Below are positions 24,261 through 32,977 of a DNA stretch of 64,000 bases, piece by piece. Origin of the DNA: an uncultured Eubacteriales bacterium (lineage in GTDB: Bacteria > Bacillota > Clostridia > Oscillospirales > Acutalibacteraceae); assembly GCA_934486615.1 (NCBI GenBank), contig CAKSQO010000009.1:1-64000 (forward strand), given 5' to 3'. The notes beneath the pieces were generated by a model that made no database searches, was not told the DNA's origin, and was given only the letters and a program-made list of their open reading frames with translations. The position numbers and the translations under genes were made by a program. How positions within the stretch are numbered: position 1 is the stretch's first letter; every line of letters starts with the position of its first letter.

Positions 24261-24484
24261 CCTGTGTCCGCGGAGAAGTAACGCGGGTTATCGGCGCGGC
24301 ACCCACCCCGTGTCCGCGGAGAAGTAACGCGGGTTATCGGCGCGGCACCCACCCCGTGTCCGCGGGGAAGTAACGCGGGTCATCGGCAGTGCCCAGCCTG
24401 TGTCCGCGGGGAAGTAACGCGGGTCATCGGCAGTGCTCAGCCCGTGTCCGCGGGGAAGTAACGCGGGTCATCGGCAGTGCTCAG
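24261..24484. repeat. Tandem repeat, five units of 46/44 bp
   Basis: Units start at 24261, 24307, 24353, 24397 and 24441; the first two are 46 bp, the other three 44 bp. Each holds GTGTCCGCGG(A/G)GAAGTAACG followed by CGGGT and ATCGGC. CCGCG and CGCGG within a unit form an imperfect hairpin. The array begins one base after the LCP stop codon and ends in a CCCGCGCAAT segment of the intergenic repeat family. There are no distinct spacers. Confidence 0.9.
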
Positions 24485-24626
24485 CCCGCGCAATAGGCGC
24501 AGCAAGTAATTTTTGATTTTTACAGTAATAAATAAACAAAACAGCCCGTGGCCGCCGATCATCCGCGCAGCCGCAGGCTGGTTTTTTATGTGGGAGAGTA
24601 AGTATGGTGAATAAGCCTTTATAATC

Positions 24627-25110
24627 ACCGCACCAAAGGCTCCCCTTGAAGTAAGGGGAGCTGTCAGCGAAGCTGACTGAGGGGATTTATAATTACTCGT
24701 CACACTTATTGCGCGGGGTAGCGGTTAAAATAACTCGCTGCACAAACCTGCGGACAATCCGTCCGCAACAGCGCGCACCAAAATCCCCACCGTCACGGCT
24801 AAAGCCGTGCCACCTCCCCTTGCTTCAAGGGGAGGCTTTTGGGGGTGCAGTGCGTATAAAAAGTTTTTCCAAATCGACTTGTTCAAACGCTGTGGCTACT
24901 GTCGCGCACTGCACCTAAAGGCTCCCCTGCGTAAGGGGAGCTGGATTTTTGCGCAGCAAAAAGACTGAGGGGTCGACTGATTACGCACTGCATTTGTTGC
25001 GCGAGGTAGCGGCTAAAATAACCCACCGCGCCAAAACGCGGATTAAATCCCCACCGGCGCGGCTGAAGCCGTGCCACCTCCCCTTGCTTCAAGGGGAGGA
25101 TTTAAGCCTG
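24627..25110 (-). repeat. Two adjacent MITE-like repeat elements
   Basis: Two copies (about 24627-24850 and 24908-25110) of the window's main intergenic repeat. Each starts with AAAGGCTCCCC-type hairpin plus GACTGAGGGG, passes through an A/T-rich centre with GCGAGGTAGCGG-like sequence, and ends with AAATCCCCACCG, a GGC-GCCGTG hairpin and CCTCCCCTTGCTTCAAGGGG. The ends are inverted relative to each other. Orientation is opposite to the copy at 35660. The remaining 25111-25285 holds short CCGTCCGCGACGG and ACCCTTCGGGTG hairpins and no gene. Confidence 0.8.
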
Positions 25111-25285
25111 CTTCAAATCAATAACAAATCACCCCGCGTACTAATTGCGCGAGGCAACTTACTCCCAATAACCTCACGCAATCACCCGCGGCCAAACACC
25201 CTTCGGGTGCGCGGACAAGCCGTCCGCGACGGCACACCGACATTTTCATTCTTCATTTTAAACCTTCAACATCCATTACCGACTC

Positions 25286-25318
25286 AAAGCTCTCACCTGA
25301 ATTCAAGTGAGAGCTTTT
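25286..25318 (+). terminator. Rho-independent terminator
   Basis: AAAGCTCTCAC (25286-25296) pairs with GTGAGAGCTTT (25307-25317), then TTGGTTATTTT. It closes transcription entering from the repeat region before the sporulation-type operon. Confidence 0.8.
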
Positions 25319-25436
25319 GGTTATTTTGGGCGGTAGCGGTAAATATAATAATACAAACGCCGTTTTGGGCTTTGTGCTTAAGCTCGCAGTCAGCGGGCTT
25401 TTGCCGCAAAGACACGCTTACGAAAGGTTGATATGA

Positions 25437-26282
25437 TTGGAAAGCGATTTCAAAAGTCTCATTGAGAAATACAAGTCCGACCTGATGAAGTTCAGCGCCG
25501 CGCACCCGCAGCAGAGCGCGCCGACCTCCGCGCCGCCCGCCGCCCCCGCTGCCGCTCCGGATACTCCCGCCGCCCCGGGCTCCGACCCGATCACGCCGCG
25601 CTATCCCGGCTTCGTCCCCGGCCCCGAGCCTGAACAGCCGCACAGGCCGCAGCCCGCGACTGAGTCGCCCGAAGTCCCTCAGCGCACTCCCGCGCCGCAG
25701 CCCGAGCAGCCCATACAGACGATGCCGCAGCCCGAAATGCCGCAGCCTGCGCGCGACATCCCCGAGGTCTCGCCGCGCAATCCCGTGCCCGAAATGCGGG
25801 GAAGCGACGATAGCAGCGCCTTTGACCGCCCGACGGAGGCGGGCACGGGCACGCCCGCCGCGAGAGATGCGCCGGGCTTCGACCCTGACAAGAGCTTCCC
25901 CGACCGCAATATGTCCGACACCTGTCTGCTGAAGGTCAGGGTGTCGACCGCGCGCGAAGCCGCTCCGATAGCGGGCGCGCACGTCGAGGTCACGCGCGGC
26001 AAAACGCTCGCGGCACAGCTTGTCACCGACGAAAACGGCAGCACCCAGCTCATCGAGCTTGACTGTGTCGACCGCGCGCTGTCGACCGAATCGGGCAGCG
26101 AAGCACCCTACACCGTCTGCGACATAAGCGTCAGCGCCGACGGCTTCTATCCGACGAAAAACATCGGCGTGCCGCTGTTCGGCGGCGTGACGACGGTACA
26201 GAACACGCGTTTGATACCCGTCGCCGAGTTCGGCGACCAAGGCCGCGTCATTCGCACCGAAACGCCCGAAATGCAGCTTTAA
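25437..26282 (+). CDS. Pro-rich protein with C-terminal carboxypeptidase-regulatory-like domain
   Basis: A 281-residue protein starting at TTG with AAAGG upstream. Residues 25-120 are a disordered Pro/Ala/Gln/Glu segment; residues about 160-275 form a strand-rich domain with LLKVRVSTAREAAPIAGAHV and LVTDENGSTQLIEL, typical of CarboxypepD_reg/Cna-B-like folds. No signal peptide is visible, so it is probably made in the cytoplasm of one compartment. It is the first gene before a SleC-like gene (10-bp gap), a grouping I associate with spore coat/cortex functions in Clostridia; that role is inferred. Confidence 0.65.
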   Translation: MESDFKSLIEKYKSDLMKFSAAHPQQSAPTSAPPAAPAAAPDTPAAPGSDPITPRYPGFVPGPEPEQPHRPQPATESPEVPQRTPAPQPEQPIQTMPQPEMPQPARDIPEVSPRNPVPEMRGSDDSSAFDRPTEAGTGTPAARDAPGFDPDKSFPDRNMSDTCLLKVRVSTAREAAPIAGAHVEVTRGKTLAAQLVTDENGSTQLIELDCVDRALSTESGSEAPYTVCDISVSADGFYPTKNIGVPLFGGVTTVQNTRLIPVAEFGDQGRVIRTETPEMQL

Positions 26283-26292
26283 GGAGGACAAA

Positions 26293-27642
26293 ATGCCCGT
26301 CACTCCCACCATTCCCGAATACATAACCGTCCATCTCGGGCGGCCGAATGAAGCCGCTCAAAACGTCACCGTTACCTTTCCCGACTACATCAAAAACGTC
26401 GCGTCGAGCGAGATCTACCCCACCTGGCCGCGCGAAGCGATAATCGCCAACATCTACGCTCAGATCTCGTTCGCGCTCAACCGGATTTTCACCGACTGGT
26501 ACCCCTCACAGGGCTACGATTTTGACATCACGTCGACCACGGCCTACGACCAGTCGTTCGTAAACGGCCGCAACGTATTTGAGAACATCTCCGACATCGT
26601 CGACGAGATCTTCAACAGCTACGTCCGCCGTCAGGGCAACCTCGAGCCGCTGTTCACCTCCTACTGCAGCGGGCGCGGCACAAACTGCGCGGGCTTGAAG
26701 CAGTGGGACACGGTCAATCTCGCCGAGCAGGGATACTCGGCGCTCGACATACTCAAATACTACTACGGCGATGACATCGAGATCGTCACCTCCGTGCCTG
26801 TGCGCATCAGCGCAGGCTCGTACCAGGGCAGTCCGCTGCGGCTGGGCGACGCGGGGCCGAGCGTGCAGACGCTGCAGAATATGCTCAACCGCGTATCGCG
26901 CAACTACCCCGCGATACTGACCGTGTCGAACTCGCAGGGCATATTCAACCTCGAGACCGAAACGGCGGTCAAAAAATTTCAGCAGATATTCAACCTCACG
27001 CCCGACGGCATCGTCGGCAACGCGACGTGGTACAGACTGGCCTACATATACGTCAGCATAAAGCGGCTGAGCGAGCTGAACTCCGAGGGTCTGAGCCTTT
27101 CGGACGTGCCGCAGCAGTACGTCGACACGATAAGTCTCGGCTCGACGGGGCGCGACGTGCAGGTGGTGCAGTATTACCTGGCGGTAATCGGGCGGTATTA
27201 CGACACCGTACCCGTCGTCGCGACCGACGGCATTTTCGGCGAGCAGACGGAAGCGGCCGTGCGCGCCTTTCAGCAGACGGTCGGGCTGCCTGTCGACGGC
27301 ATCGTCGGCGCGGTGACGTGGAACGCCATCAACCGCGCCTATCGCGGCATAATCGGCAATCAGGCCGCCGACCCGAACCGCGCGGCGTTCTTCCCGGGAG
27401 TGATATTGCAGCGCGGAATGAGCGGCGAGAGCGTCCGCCTGCTGCAAACCTACCTTTCGCGGATTGCGGACGACTACCCCGCTATACCGAAAATAACGCC
27501 CGACGGCATCTTCGGAGCAGCGACAGAGGCAGCCGTGCGTGCCTATCAGACCGAGTTCGGGCTCCAGCCCAACGGCATAGTCGGCGCAGTCACCTGGGAC
27601 AGCATCGGCTCGCTTTACGATGACCTTGGAGGCAGCGTATGA
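26293..27642 (+). CDS. SleC-like spore cortex protein with three peptidoglycan-binding domains
   Basis: A 449-residue protein. The N-terminal ~165 residues (IPEYITVHLGRP, VASSEIYPTWPREAIIANI, GYDFDITSTTAYDQSFV) match the SpoIID/LytB-like domain seen in clostridial SleC-type cortex proteins. Three PG_binding_1 units follow (about 180-255, 275-350, 360-440), each with the DGIFG-x4-AAVRA(F/Y)Q core and an Asp-Gly-x-x-Gly turn. No signal peptide is evident. AAGGAGG precedes the ATG. Probably binds or remodels cortex peptidoglycan during sporulation or germination; catalytic activity is not certain. Confidence 0.82.
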   Translation: MPVTPTIPEYITVHLGRPNEAAQNVTVTFPDYIKNVASSEIYPTWPREAIIANIYAQISFALNRIFTDWYPSQGYDFDITSTTAYDQSFVNGRNVFENISDIVDEIFNSYVRRQGNLEPLFTSYCSGRGTNCAGLKQWDTVNLAEQGYSALDILKYYYGDDIEIVTSVPVRISAGSYQGSPLRLGDAGPSVQTLQNMLNRVSRNYPAILTVSNSQGIFNLETETAVKKFQQIFNLTPDGIVGNATWYRLAYIYVSIKRLSELNSEGLSLSDVPQQYVDTISLGSTGRDVQVVQYYLAVIGRYYDTVPVVATDGIFGEQTEAAVRAFQQTVGLPVDGIVGAVTWNAINRAYRGIIGNQAADPNRAAFFPGVILQRGMSGESVRLLQTYLSRIADDYPAIPKITPDGIFGAATEAAVRAYQTEFGLQPNGIVGAVTWDSIGSLYDDLGGSV

Positions 27643-28145
27643 ACAGTGTTTCGATAAGACGGCTGCAGGAGCAGCTGCGGTTGATAGCAAACTACGGCAA
27701 CAACCTGCCGAGCGTGGCTGTCGACGGCATTTACGGCGAGGAAACGGAGAACGCGGTTCGCGCCTTTCAGCAGCTTTTCGGGCTGAAAGCGACGGGCAAG
27801 GTCGACTTTGACACGCTCGAAGCGATAAACGAGGTCTACACCCTGCTGCTTGAAGCAGCCTTGCCCGCCGACTCGTTCTCGCCATACCCCGACTGCGGCA
27901 AGGTGCTGCGGCCGGGTGATCGCTCGCCGCTCGTTTCGATAATACAGATAATGCTCAACGCGATCGCCGGCGAGTTCGACAACTTCCGCAAGGTGAGAGT
28001 CGACGGCGACTTCGGCTCTGTCACCGCCGACAATATCCGCGAGCTGCAGAAGGTCAATCAAATGGAGCCCACGGGGCTTGTCAACAAGGCGACGTGGAAC
28101 GCGCTCTGCCGTCTTTACTCACGGTGCGAAGGGGATCAGTGCTGA
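27639..28145 (+). CDS. Peptidoglycan-binding protein with two PG_binding_1 domains
   Basis: A 168-residue protein made almost wholly of two PG_binding_1 repeats: about 5-65 (VAVDGIYGEETENAVRAFQQ) and 85-165 (VRVDGDFGSVTADNIRELQK). It overlaps the SleC-like gene by ATGA and the flippase gene by 7 bp, so all three are translated together. No signal peptide or catalytic domain. It may be an accessory wall-binding partner of the preceding protein. Confidence 0.85.
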   Translation: MNSVSIRRLQEQLRLIANYGNNLPSVAVDGIYGEETENAVRAFQQLFGLKATGKVDFDTLEAINEVYTLLLEAALPADSFSPYPDCGKVLRPGDRSPLVSIIQIMLNAIAGEFDNFRKVRVDGDFGSVTADNIRELQKVNQMEPTGLVNKATWNALCRLYSRCEGDQC

Positions 28146-29713
28146 CCTGCGGCAAGAGGCGCTTCATTAAAAATGCGGCGATCTTGACCTGCTCGGCCAT
28201 AATTCTGCGCACGGTCGGAATGTTCTTCCGCGTCTGGCTGTCAAACCGCATCGGCAGCGAGGGGATGGGACTTTATCAGCTGATCTTCTCGGTCTATATG
28301 CTCGTGGCGACGTTCGCAACCGCAGGCATTTCCACCGCAGTTACGCGTCTTGTCGCCGAGGAGCTGCCCGTCGGCTCGGCGCGCTCGGTCAGGCGCATAC
28401 TGCGCCGCTCGCTCACGCTGACCCTGCTTGTCGCGGCGGCCTCGGCGGCGCTTGTGTTCGCGCTCGGCGACGTGATAGCCGTTTACTGGATAAAGGACGC
28501 CCGCGCAGCGCGCAGTCTGAAGATACTCGCGTTTTCGCTGCCGTTTATGGGCGTTTCGTCGTGTATTCGCGGCTATTTCGTGGCGCTGCGCCGCGTGCTC
28601 ACACCGTCGAACGCGCAGCTGTTTGAGCAGCTGGTGCGAATGGCGGTCATCGCCGCGATAATCGGCGGCTGCGCCGAAAAGGGGCTCGAATACGCCTGCG
28701 CGGCGGTGCTGATAGGGGACACCGTCGCGGAGAGCGCCTCGTGCGCGTTCAGCATCATCGGATATCTGCGCGACCGCAGAAAACTCGGCTCACCCGTCGG
28801 CGCGCGGCAAAGCCCCGACTATCACGTCACCCGCCGACTGCTCGACATCAGCCTGCCCATCGCGGGCGGCAGATACGTCACCACCGCGCTGAGAACGGCC
28901 GAAAGCCTGCTCATTCCCGACAAGCTGACCGCGTTCAACTCCTCGCATGAGCTGTCGCTGTCGCAATACGGCGCGTTTCGCGGCATGGCGATGCCCGTAG
29001 TTTTCTTTATGTCGTCGTTTCTGACGGCGATCTCGACCCTGCTCGTGCCCGAGCTGTCAGGCTCGATTGCTTCGGGCGATGAGGGCGCCGTCAGGAGCGC
29101 CGCCAAGCGCACGGTGCACCTGACGATGTGCTCGTCGATGCTTGTCGCGGCGGTGTTTTTCACGTTCTCAACCGACATCGGCAACGCGTTTTACGGCTCG
29201 GACGAGGTCGGGCTGTACGTCCGCGCCCTCGCGCCGCTGATACCGCTGATGTACCTCGAAAGTGTAGTCGCGGGTATGCTCAACGGGCTTGACAAGCAGC
29301 GCAGCGTGTTCGTTTACAACGTGGCCGACTCCGTTTTGCGCATCGCGCTCATCTTCATCGCCGTGCCGCGCTTCGGAATGGCGGGCTTTATCGGCGTGAC
29401 GGTAATAAGCAACATTTTCACCTCGCTGCTGTGCCTGATAAAGCTGCTGCGGGTGGCAAAAGTGCGCTTTGACCTGCTCGACTGGGTCGTAAGGCCGCTC
29501 ATATGCGCGCTTGCGGCCGTCACAGTCGCGATCGCCGCACACCGACTTGCCGCCGAGCTGCCCATCATCGCTCGCACTCTGCTTGAAGCGGCTGCCGCCG
29601 CGGCGGCCTACGTCCCGCTGCTGTACGTCACGGGCGGCGCACAGGAGCTGCGCTCTGCCGGCAGGCAAGCCGCGGTGATAAAGCGCCGCCGCAAAAATGC
29701 GATAAAGCGCTGA
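28139..29713 (+). CDS. SpoVB-like polysaccharide/lipid flippase (MOP superfamily)
   Basis: A 524-residue integral membrane protein with about fourteen helices, of the MATE/MOP group that includes SpoVB and MurJ. The N-terminal KNAAILTCSAIILRTVGMFF and RIGSEGMGLYQLIFSVY segments are characteristic of the SpoVB/YtgP-like group. It likely flips lipid II or a wall precursor for the cortex. The start is GTG at 28139 with AAGGGG 7 nt upstream, overlapping the previous stop by 7 bp; a start at 28094 would lie deep inside that gene. Operon context with cortex-type proteins supports a sporulation role. Confidence 0.88.
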   Translation: MLTCGKRRFIKNAAILTCSAIILRTVGMFFRVWLSNRIGSEGMGLYQLIFSVYMLVATFATAGISTAVTRLVAEELPVGSARSVRRILRRSLTLTLLVAAASAALVFALGDVIAVYWIKDARAARSLKILAFSLPFMGVSSCIRGYFVALRRVLTPSNAQLFEQLVRMAVIAAIIGGCAEKGLEYACAAVLIGDTVAESASCAFSIIGYLRDRRKLGSPVGARQSPDYHVTRRLLDISLPIAGGRYVTTALRTAESLLIPDKLTAFNSSHELSLSQYGAFRGMAMPVVFFMSSFLTAISTLLVPELSGSIASGDEGAVRSAAKRTVHLTMCSSMLVAAVFFTFSTDIGNAFYGSDEVGLYVRALAPLIPLMYLESVVAGMLNGLDKQRSVFVYNVADSVLRIALIFIAVPRFGMAGFIGVTVISNIFTSLLCLIKLLRVAKVRFDLLDWVVRPLICALAAVTVAIAAHRLAAELPIIARTLLEAAAAAAAYVPLLYVTGGAQELRSAGRQAAVIKRRRKNAIKR

Positions 29714-29772
29714 CTTGCCGTACGGCTGCTGCAGGAATATTTTTCGGCTCGCAAAAAGGGATAAACGCAAAG

Positions 29773-29827
29773 CCTCCCTGTGCTCTTGGTTCATATACCG
29801 AACCGTGAGCACAGGGAGGTTATACTT
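29773..29827. terminator. Long-stem terminator between converging units
   Basis: CCTCCCTGTGCTC (29773-29785) pairs with GAGCACAGGGAGG (29807-29819), with an inner GGTTC/GAACC stem; TTATACTTCTT follows on the plus strand. It separates the spore operon from the converging mrnC gene. Confidence 0.85.
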
Positions 29828-29831
29828 CTTG

Positions 29832-30224
29832 TTACAGCTCGAGCCGCTCGACTATCGCGGCGAAAAGCTCCTCGGCGCGCGCGTTTTGCCCGTTCAGCGC
29901 AAGCCAGCCGAACAGCGCTTCAAGCCCCGTCGCGGCGTGGTACTCCGCCTGAGACGAGCCGCGCGGAACGTGCGACACCTTCGCGTTGCGGCCTCGGCGG
30001 AACACCGCCGCTTCCTTTTCACTCAGCATATCCGCAACAGCGGAAACGCCCCTGGCCTGCGTCTGAGCGCAGACAAGCTGCGCCGAAGCCTTATGCAGCC
30101 CGCCGACGGGGCGGTTGCCCTTTTCGACTATGTAGCGCCGCGCGAGCACGCTGAACACAGCGTCGCCGTAAAAGGCGAGGGTCAGCGGGCTTTGCTCGCC
30201 CGCGTTTATCGGATTTTCACTCAC
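29832..30224 (-). CDS. mrnC: Mini-ribonuclease 3
   Basis: A 130-residue RNase III-type catalytic domain without a dsRNA-binding domain, which defines Mini-III. The catalytic acidic region reads AFYGDAVFSVLARRYI (Asp21) and the second acidic cluster GLEALFGWLAL. In Bacillus it matures 23S rRNA. Start is GTG at 30224 with GGAGGGG upstream, 15 bp after the obg stop, so it is co-transcribed with obg. Confidence 0.93.
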   Translation of the reverse strand: MSENPINAGEQSPLTLAFYGDAVFSVLARRYIVEKGNRPVGGLHKASAQLVCAQTQARGVSAVADMLSEKEAAVFRRGRNAKVSHVPRGSSQAEYHAATGLEALFGWLALNGQNARAEELFAAIVERLEL

Positions 30225-30239
30225 AGCCTGCCCCTCCGC

Positions 30240-31511
30240 TTACGGCACATAGTCAAACTCAAAGTCATAAATGCTGACCGTGTCGCCCTTTTCGATTCCC
30301 GCGTCCTCAAGCGCGTCGATTATTCCGCTTGAGCGCAGCACGCGCTGAAAATACTGCAAAGAGTCGTAGTTGTCGGGGTCGATAGTCTCCATAATTTTGA
30401 GCAGCCAGCGCGCCTCGATGATGAAAACGCCGTCCTCGACGGTGAGCCTGAAGTCGCGCTTTTTGCCGTCGGTGAAGTCCTCTTCAGGCGCCTGCTCGGG
30501 CTCGTAGCGCTTGATAGGCTCAAGCGTCGCAAGCTCGGCGGCGACGTAGTCGATGAGCTCCTTTGTGCCCTCGGCGATGGCCGCCATTATCGGGAAAAAT
30601 GCGATGCCGCGCTCCTCAAAATAGGCGCGCACGCGCGCGACCTCGGCCTCGTCGGTCAGATCGCACTTGTTTGCCGCGACGACCTGCCTGCGCTTGGCAA
30701 GCTCGGGGTCGAACACCTCAAGCTCCTTGTTTATCTTGTTGAAATCGTCGATCGGGTCGCGCCCCTCGCTGCCCGAAACGTCAATGACGTGGACGAGCAT
30801 ACGGCAGCGGTCGATGTGGCGCAGAAACTCGTGGCCGAGCCCGACGCCCTCGCCCGCGCCCTCGATAAGGCCCGGAATATCAGCCATAACGAACGAGCTG
30901 CCCTCGCCCATTCGGACAACGCCGAGCACGGGCGTGAGAGTGGTGAAGTGGTAGTTTGCGATTTTCGGCTTTGCCATCGACACGACCGAGATGAGGGTCG
31001 ACTTGCCGACGTTCGGGAAGCCTATCAGGCCGACGTCCGCGAGCAGCTTAAGCTCCAGAGTGACCTCCAGCTCCTCGCCCGGCGCGCCGTTTTTGGCAAA
31101 GCGCGGGGTCTGGCGCGTGGGGGTCGCAAAGTGGACGTTGCCCCAGCCGCCCTTGCCGCCGTGCGCAATGACGAACGGCTCGTCGTCGGACATATCGGCG
31201 ATTATGCGGCCGCTCTCGGCGTCGCGCACAAGCGTGCCGCGCGGAACGCAGACGGTGAGGTCAGGCGCGCTTTTGCCGAAGCAGCGCGCTCCGGAGCCGT
31301 TCTGTCCGTTCTCGGCAACGTACTTGCGCTTGTAGCGGAAGTCGGCGAGGGTCGACAGGTTGTCGTCGACCTTCAGCACGACGTTGCCGCCGCGCCCGCC
31401 GTCACCGCCGTCGGGGCCGCCCGAGGCGACGTACTTCTCGCGGTGGAACGAAACGGCGCCGTGGCCGCCGTCGCCTGCCTTTATTTTGATTTTTGCGGTA
31501 TCAATGAACAT
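30240..31511 (-). CDS. obg: GTPase Obg/CgtA
   Basis: A 423-residue ribosome-assembly GTPase. The N-terminal Gly-rich Obg fold (1-158) has GGDGGRGGNVV and HGGKGGWGN; the G domain follows with G1 GFPNVGKST, G3 DIPGLIEGA, G4 NKCD; a C-terminal OCT domain (about 345-423) is present, as usual in Gram-positives. The start at 31511 has GAGGTG 6 nt upstream; the GTG at 31520 is that same ribosome-site sequence and is less likely. It sits in the conserved rplU-prp-rpmA-obg neighbourhood. Confidence 0.97.
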   Translation of the reverse strand: MFIDTAKIKIKAGDGGHGAVSFHREKYVASGGPDGGDGGRGGNVVLKVDDNLSTLADFRYKRKYVAENGQNGSGARCFGKSAPDLTVCVPRGTLVRDAESGRIIADMSDDEPFVIAHGGKGGWGNVHFATPTRQTPRFAKNGAPGEELEVTLELKLLADVGLIGFPNVGKSTLISVVSMAKPKIANYHFTTLTPVLGVVRMGEGSSFVMADIPGLIEGAGEGVGLGHEFLRHIDRCRMLVHVIDVSGSEGRDPIDDFNKINKELEVFDPELAKRRQVVAANKCDLTDEAEVARVRAYFEERGIAFFPIMAAIAEGTKELIDYVAAELATLEPIKRYEPEQAPEEDFTDGKKRDFRLTVEDGVFIIEARWLLKIMETIDPDNYDSLQYFQRVLRSSGIIDALEDAGIEKGDTVSIYDFEFDYVP

Positions 31512-31756
31512 ATTCGTCACCTCTTGTTATGTTTTGCAGCGCTTGAAAGCCCTCTGCCGTCAGCTTAAAGCGGAAAACGGAACAAATCCGCGGCATGAAG
31601 CCGGACTAAAGGCGCAAGCGCAAACCCGACCTCAAAGTCTTAAATTCACGGCTTAAAGCCGGCACCGGCATCAATTCCGAGCCTACGCCCTAAGCCAAAG
31701 CCCGACCTAAAACCTGCGCCGAGCGCAGCGCCGGATTCAGCAATTCAAAGCGCTTA

Positions 31757-31792
31757 AAACAAAAATACCCCGAGCATAGTATGCCCGGGGTA
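31757..31792 (-). terminator. Terminator after rpmA
   Basis: TACCCCG (31766-31772) pairs with CGGGGTA (31786-31792); the minus strand continues with TTTTTGTTTT. It separates rplU-prp-rpmA from obg-mrnC. The 250 bp up to obg hold degenerate AAAGCCGG-type repeats and no gene. Confidence 0.85.
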
Positions 31793-31806
31793 CGGTCGAT
31801 TGATGA

Positions 31807-32091
31807 TTACTGCTCTACTGCGTAGACGCTGACCTTCTTGCGGTCACGACCCAGACGCTCGAACTTGACCTTACCGTCGATCATCGCGAACAGGGTATCG
31901 TCAGAACCCTTGCCGACGTTCTCACCCGGGTGAATGTGAGTACCGCGCTGGCGAACAAGGACGTTGCCGGCGAGGACGAACTGTCCGTCGCCGCGCTTGA
32001 CGCCGAGACGCTTAGCCTCGGAATCGCGGCCGTTCTTAGTAGAACCCATACCTTTCTTATGAGCGAAAAGCTGAATATTAATCTTAAGCAT
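31807..32091 (-). CDS. rpmA: 50S ribosomal protein L27
   Basis: A 94-residue L27 with the Firmicutes N-terminal extension MLKINIQLFA before HKKGMGSTKNGRDS. In this phylum the extension is removed by Prp, near residues 9-10, before L27 can act at the peptidyl-transfer centre. The gene starts inside the end of prp (8-bp overlap), with GGAGGTG upstream. Confidence 0.98.
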   Translation of the reverse strand: MLKINIQLFAHKKGMGSTKNGRDSEAKRLGVKRGDGQFVLAGNVLVRQRGTHIHPGENVGKGSDDTLFAMIDGKVKFERLGRDRKKVSVYAVEQ

Positions 32092-32410
32092 CGTGTTGCA
32101 CCTCCGTATTTATAGCGATATAGTTGCCGTACTGTTCTCTTAAGCCCTCCAAATGCAGCTTCAGTGCTGCAACAGCGTCCTGTGTGCGCCCGTCGGGAGC
32201 ACTGAGCCTTACCGTGAGCCGACCGTCGCTTTCGCTTACAGCGGCCTTTGCGCGGATAATGTCGGTTATCGCGTTGGCGGTCAGATAGACCGCGCTTGAG
32301 ACCGCGGCGCAGACAAGCCTTGCTTCAAGGCTGCCCTCGCTGTCAGTGTGGCCGGAAACGGTGAAGCCCGTAAATAAGCTGTCACAGGAGTAGAAAACGG
32401 CACGCGTCAT
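32084..32410 (-). CDS. prp: Ribosomal-processing cysteine protease Prp
   Basis: A 108-residue protease that trims the N terminus of L27. The predicted catalytic pair is His21 (VSGHTDSEG) and Cys34 (LVCAAVSS). The usual GHA and G-x-D-I-VCAAVS contexts are slightly altered (GHT; ARLVCAAVS), but both catalytic residues are kept. The start at 32410 lies just after the rplU stop, and its ribosome site GAGG overlaps that stop. Located between rplU and rpmA, its standard place. Confidence 0.92.
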   Translation of the reverse strand: MTRAVFYSCDSLFTGFTVSGHTDSEGSLEARLVCAAVSSAVYLTANAITDIIRAKAAVSESDGRLTVRLSAPDGRTQDAVAALKLHLEGLREQYGNYIAINTEVQHDA

Positions 32411-32415
32411 TTTGA

Positions 32416-32727
32416 TCAGGCCTCGATAGAGTTGATCTGTACCTTCGTGTAGGGCTGTCTGTGGCCGAGGCAACGCTTGGAGCCCTTCTTCGGACGATAG
32501 GTGAAGACACGGATCTTCTTACCCTTGCCCTGCTTGAGGACGTCGGCGACTACCTTAGCGCCGTCGACATAGGGAGCGCCGGCCTTGAGGCCGTCCTCAC
32601 CGCCGAGGGCGATGACCTTGTCGAAGGTTACGGTGGTTTCCTCCGCAGCGTCGAGCTTTTCAACATAGATAACGTCGCCGTTCTCTACCTTGTACTGCTT
32701 TCCGCCGGTTTCGATGATAGCGTACAT
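32416..32727 (-). CDS. rplU: 50S ribosomal protein L21
   Basis: A 103-residue L21 starting MYAIIETGGKQYKVENGD and ending with the RNA-binding tail GHRQPYTKVQI. First gene of the rplU-prp-rpmA operon. AGGTG precedes the ATG. Confidence 0.98.
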   Translation of the reverse strand: MYAIIETGGKQYKVENGDVIYVEKLDAAEETTVTFDKVIALGGEDGLKAGAPYVDGAKVVADVLKQGKGKKIRVFTYRPKKGSKRCLGHRQPYTKVQINSIEA

Positions 32728-32818
32728 TTACATTGGCACCTGCCTTATTATAGACTCGCTACGCTCGGGCGGGGAAAAATCCCACTTAAAACAGCGGCCC
32801 GGAATATGCGGCTCATAG

Positions 32819-32847
32819 ATTGTACCACATCGCACGCCTTTTGTCAA
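32819..32847 (-). promoter_or_regulatory. rplU promoter with about 85-nt leader
   Basis: On the minus strand TTGACA (32842-32847), 17-bp spacer and TACAAT (32819-32824). The leader to the rplU start is about 85 nt and contains GGGATTTTTCCCC, a short hairpin; Firmicutes often have an L21 leader RNA here, but I cannot confirm its fold by eye. Confidence 0.88.
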
Positions 32848-32977
32848 GAGTTTTAGCACGCACTGCGCAAAGCAAAAAACGGTTACATTATTGTAAACGT
32901 AAAATTACACTTTTTCGGTGGAAGTCGGGCGTAATCATTGCTATAATGTAAATAAAGAAAAGGAAAGGCGATGACTT

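Noticed and set aside
24261..24484. Possible CRISPR array
   Set aside because: Units are contiguous and almost identical along their whole length, with no unique spacers, and no cas genes are nearby.
25321..25436. Sporulation sigma-factor promoter before the Pro-rich gene
   Set aside because: TATAAT at 25344-25349 has only a weak TTATTT at the -35 position, and no clear sigma-E/G/K pair was seen, so no promoter is claimed.
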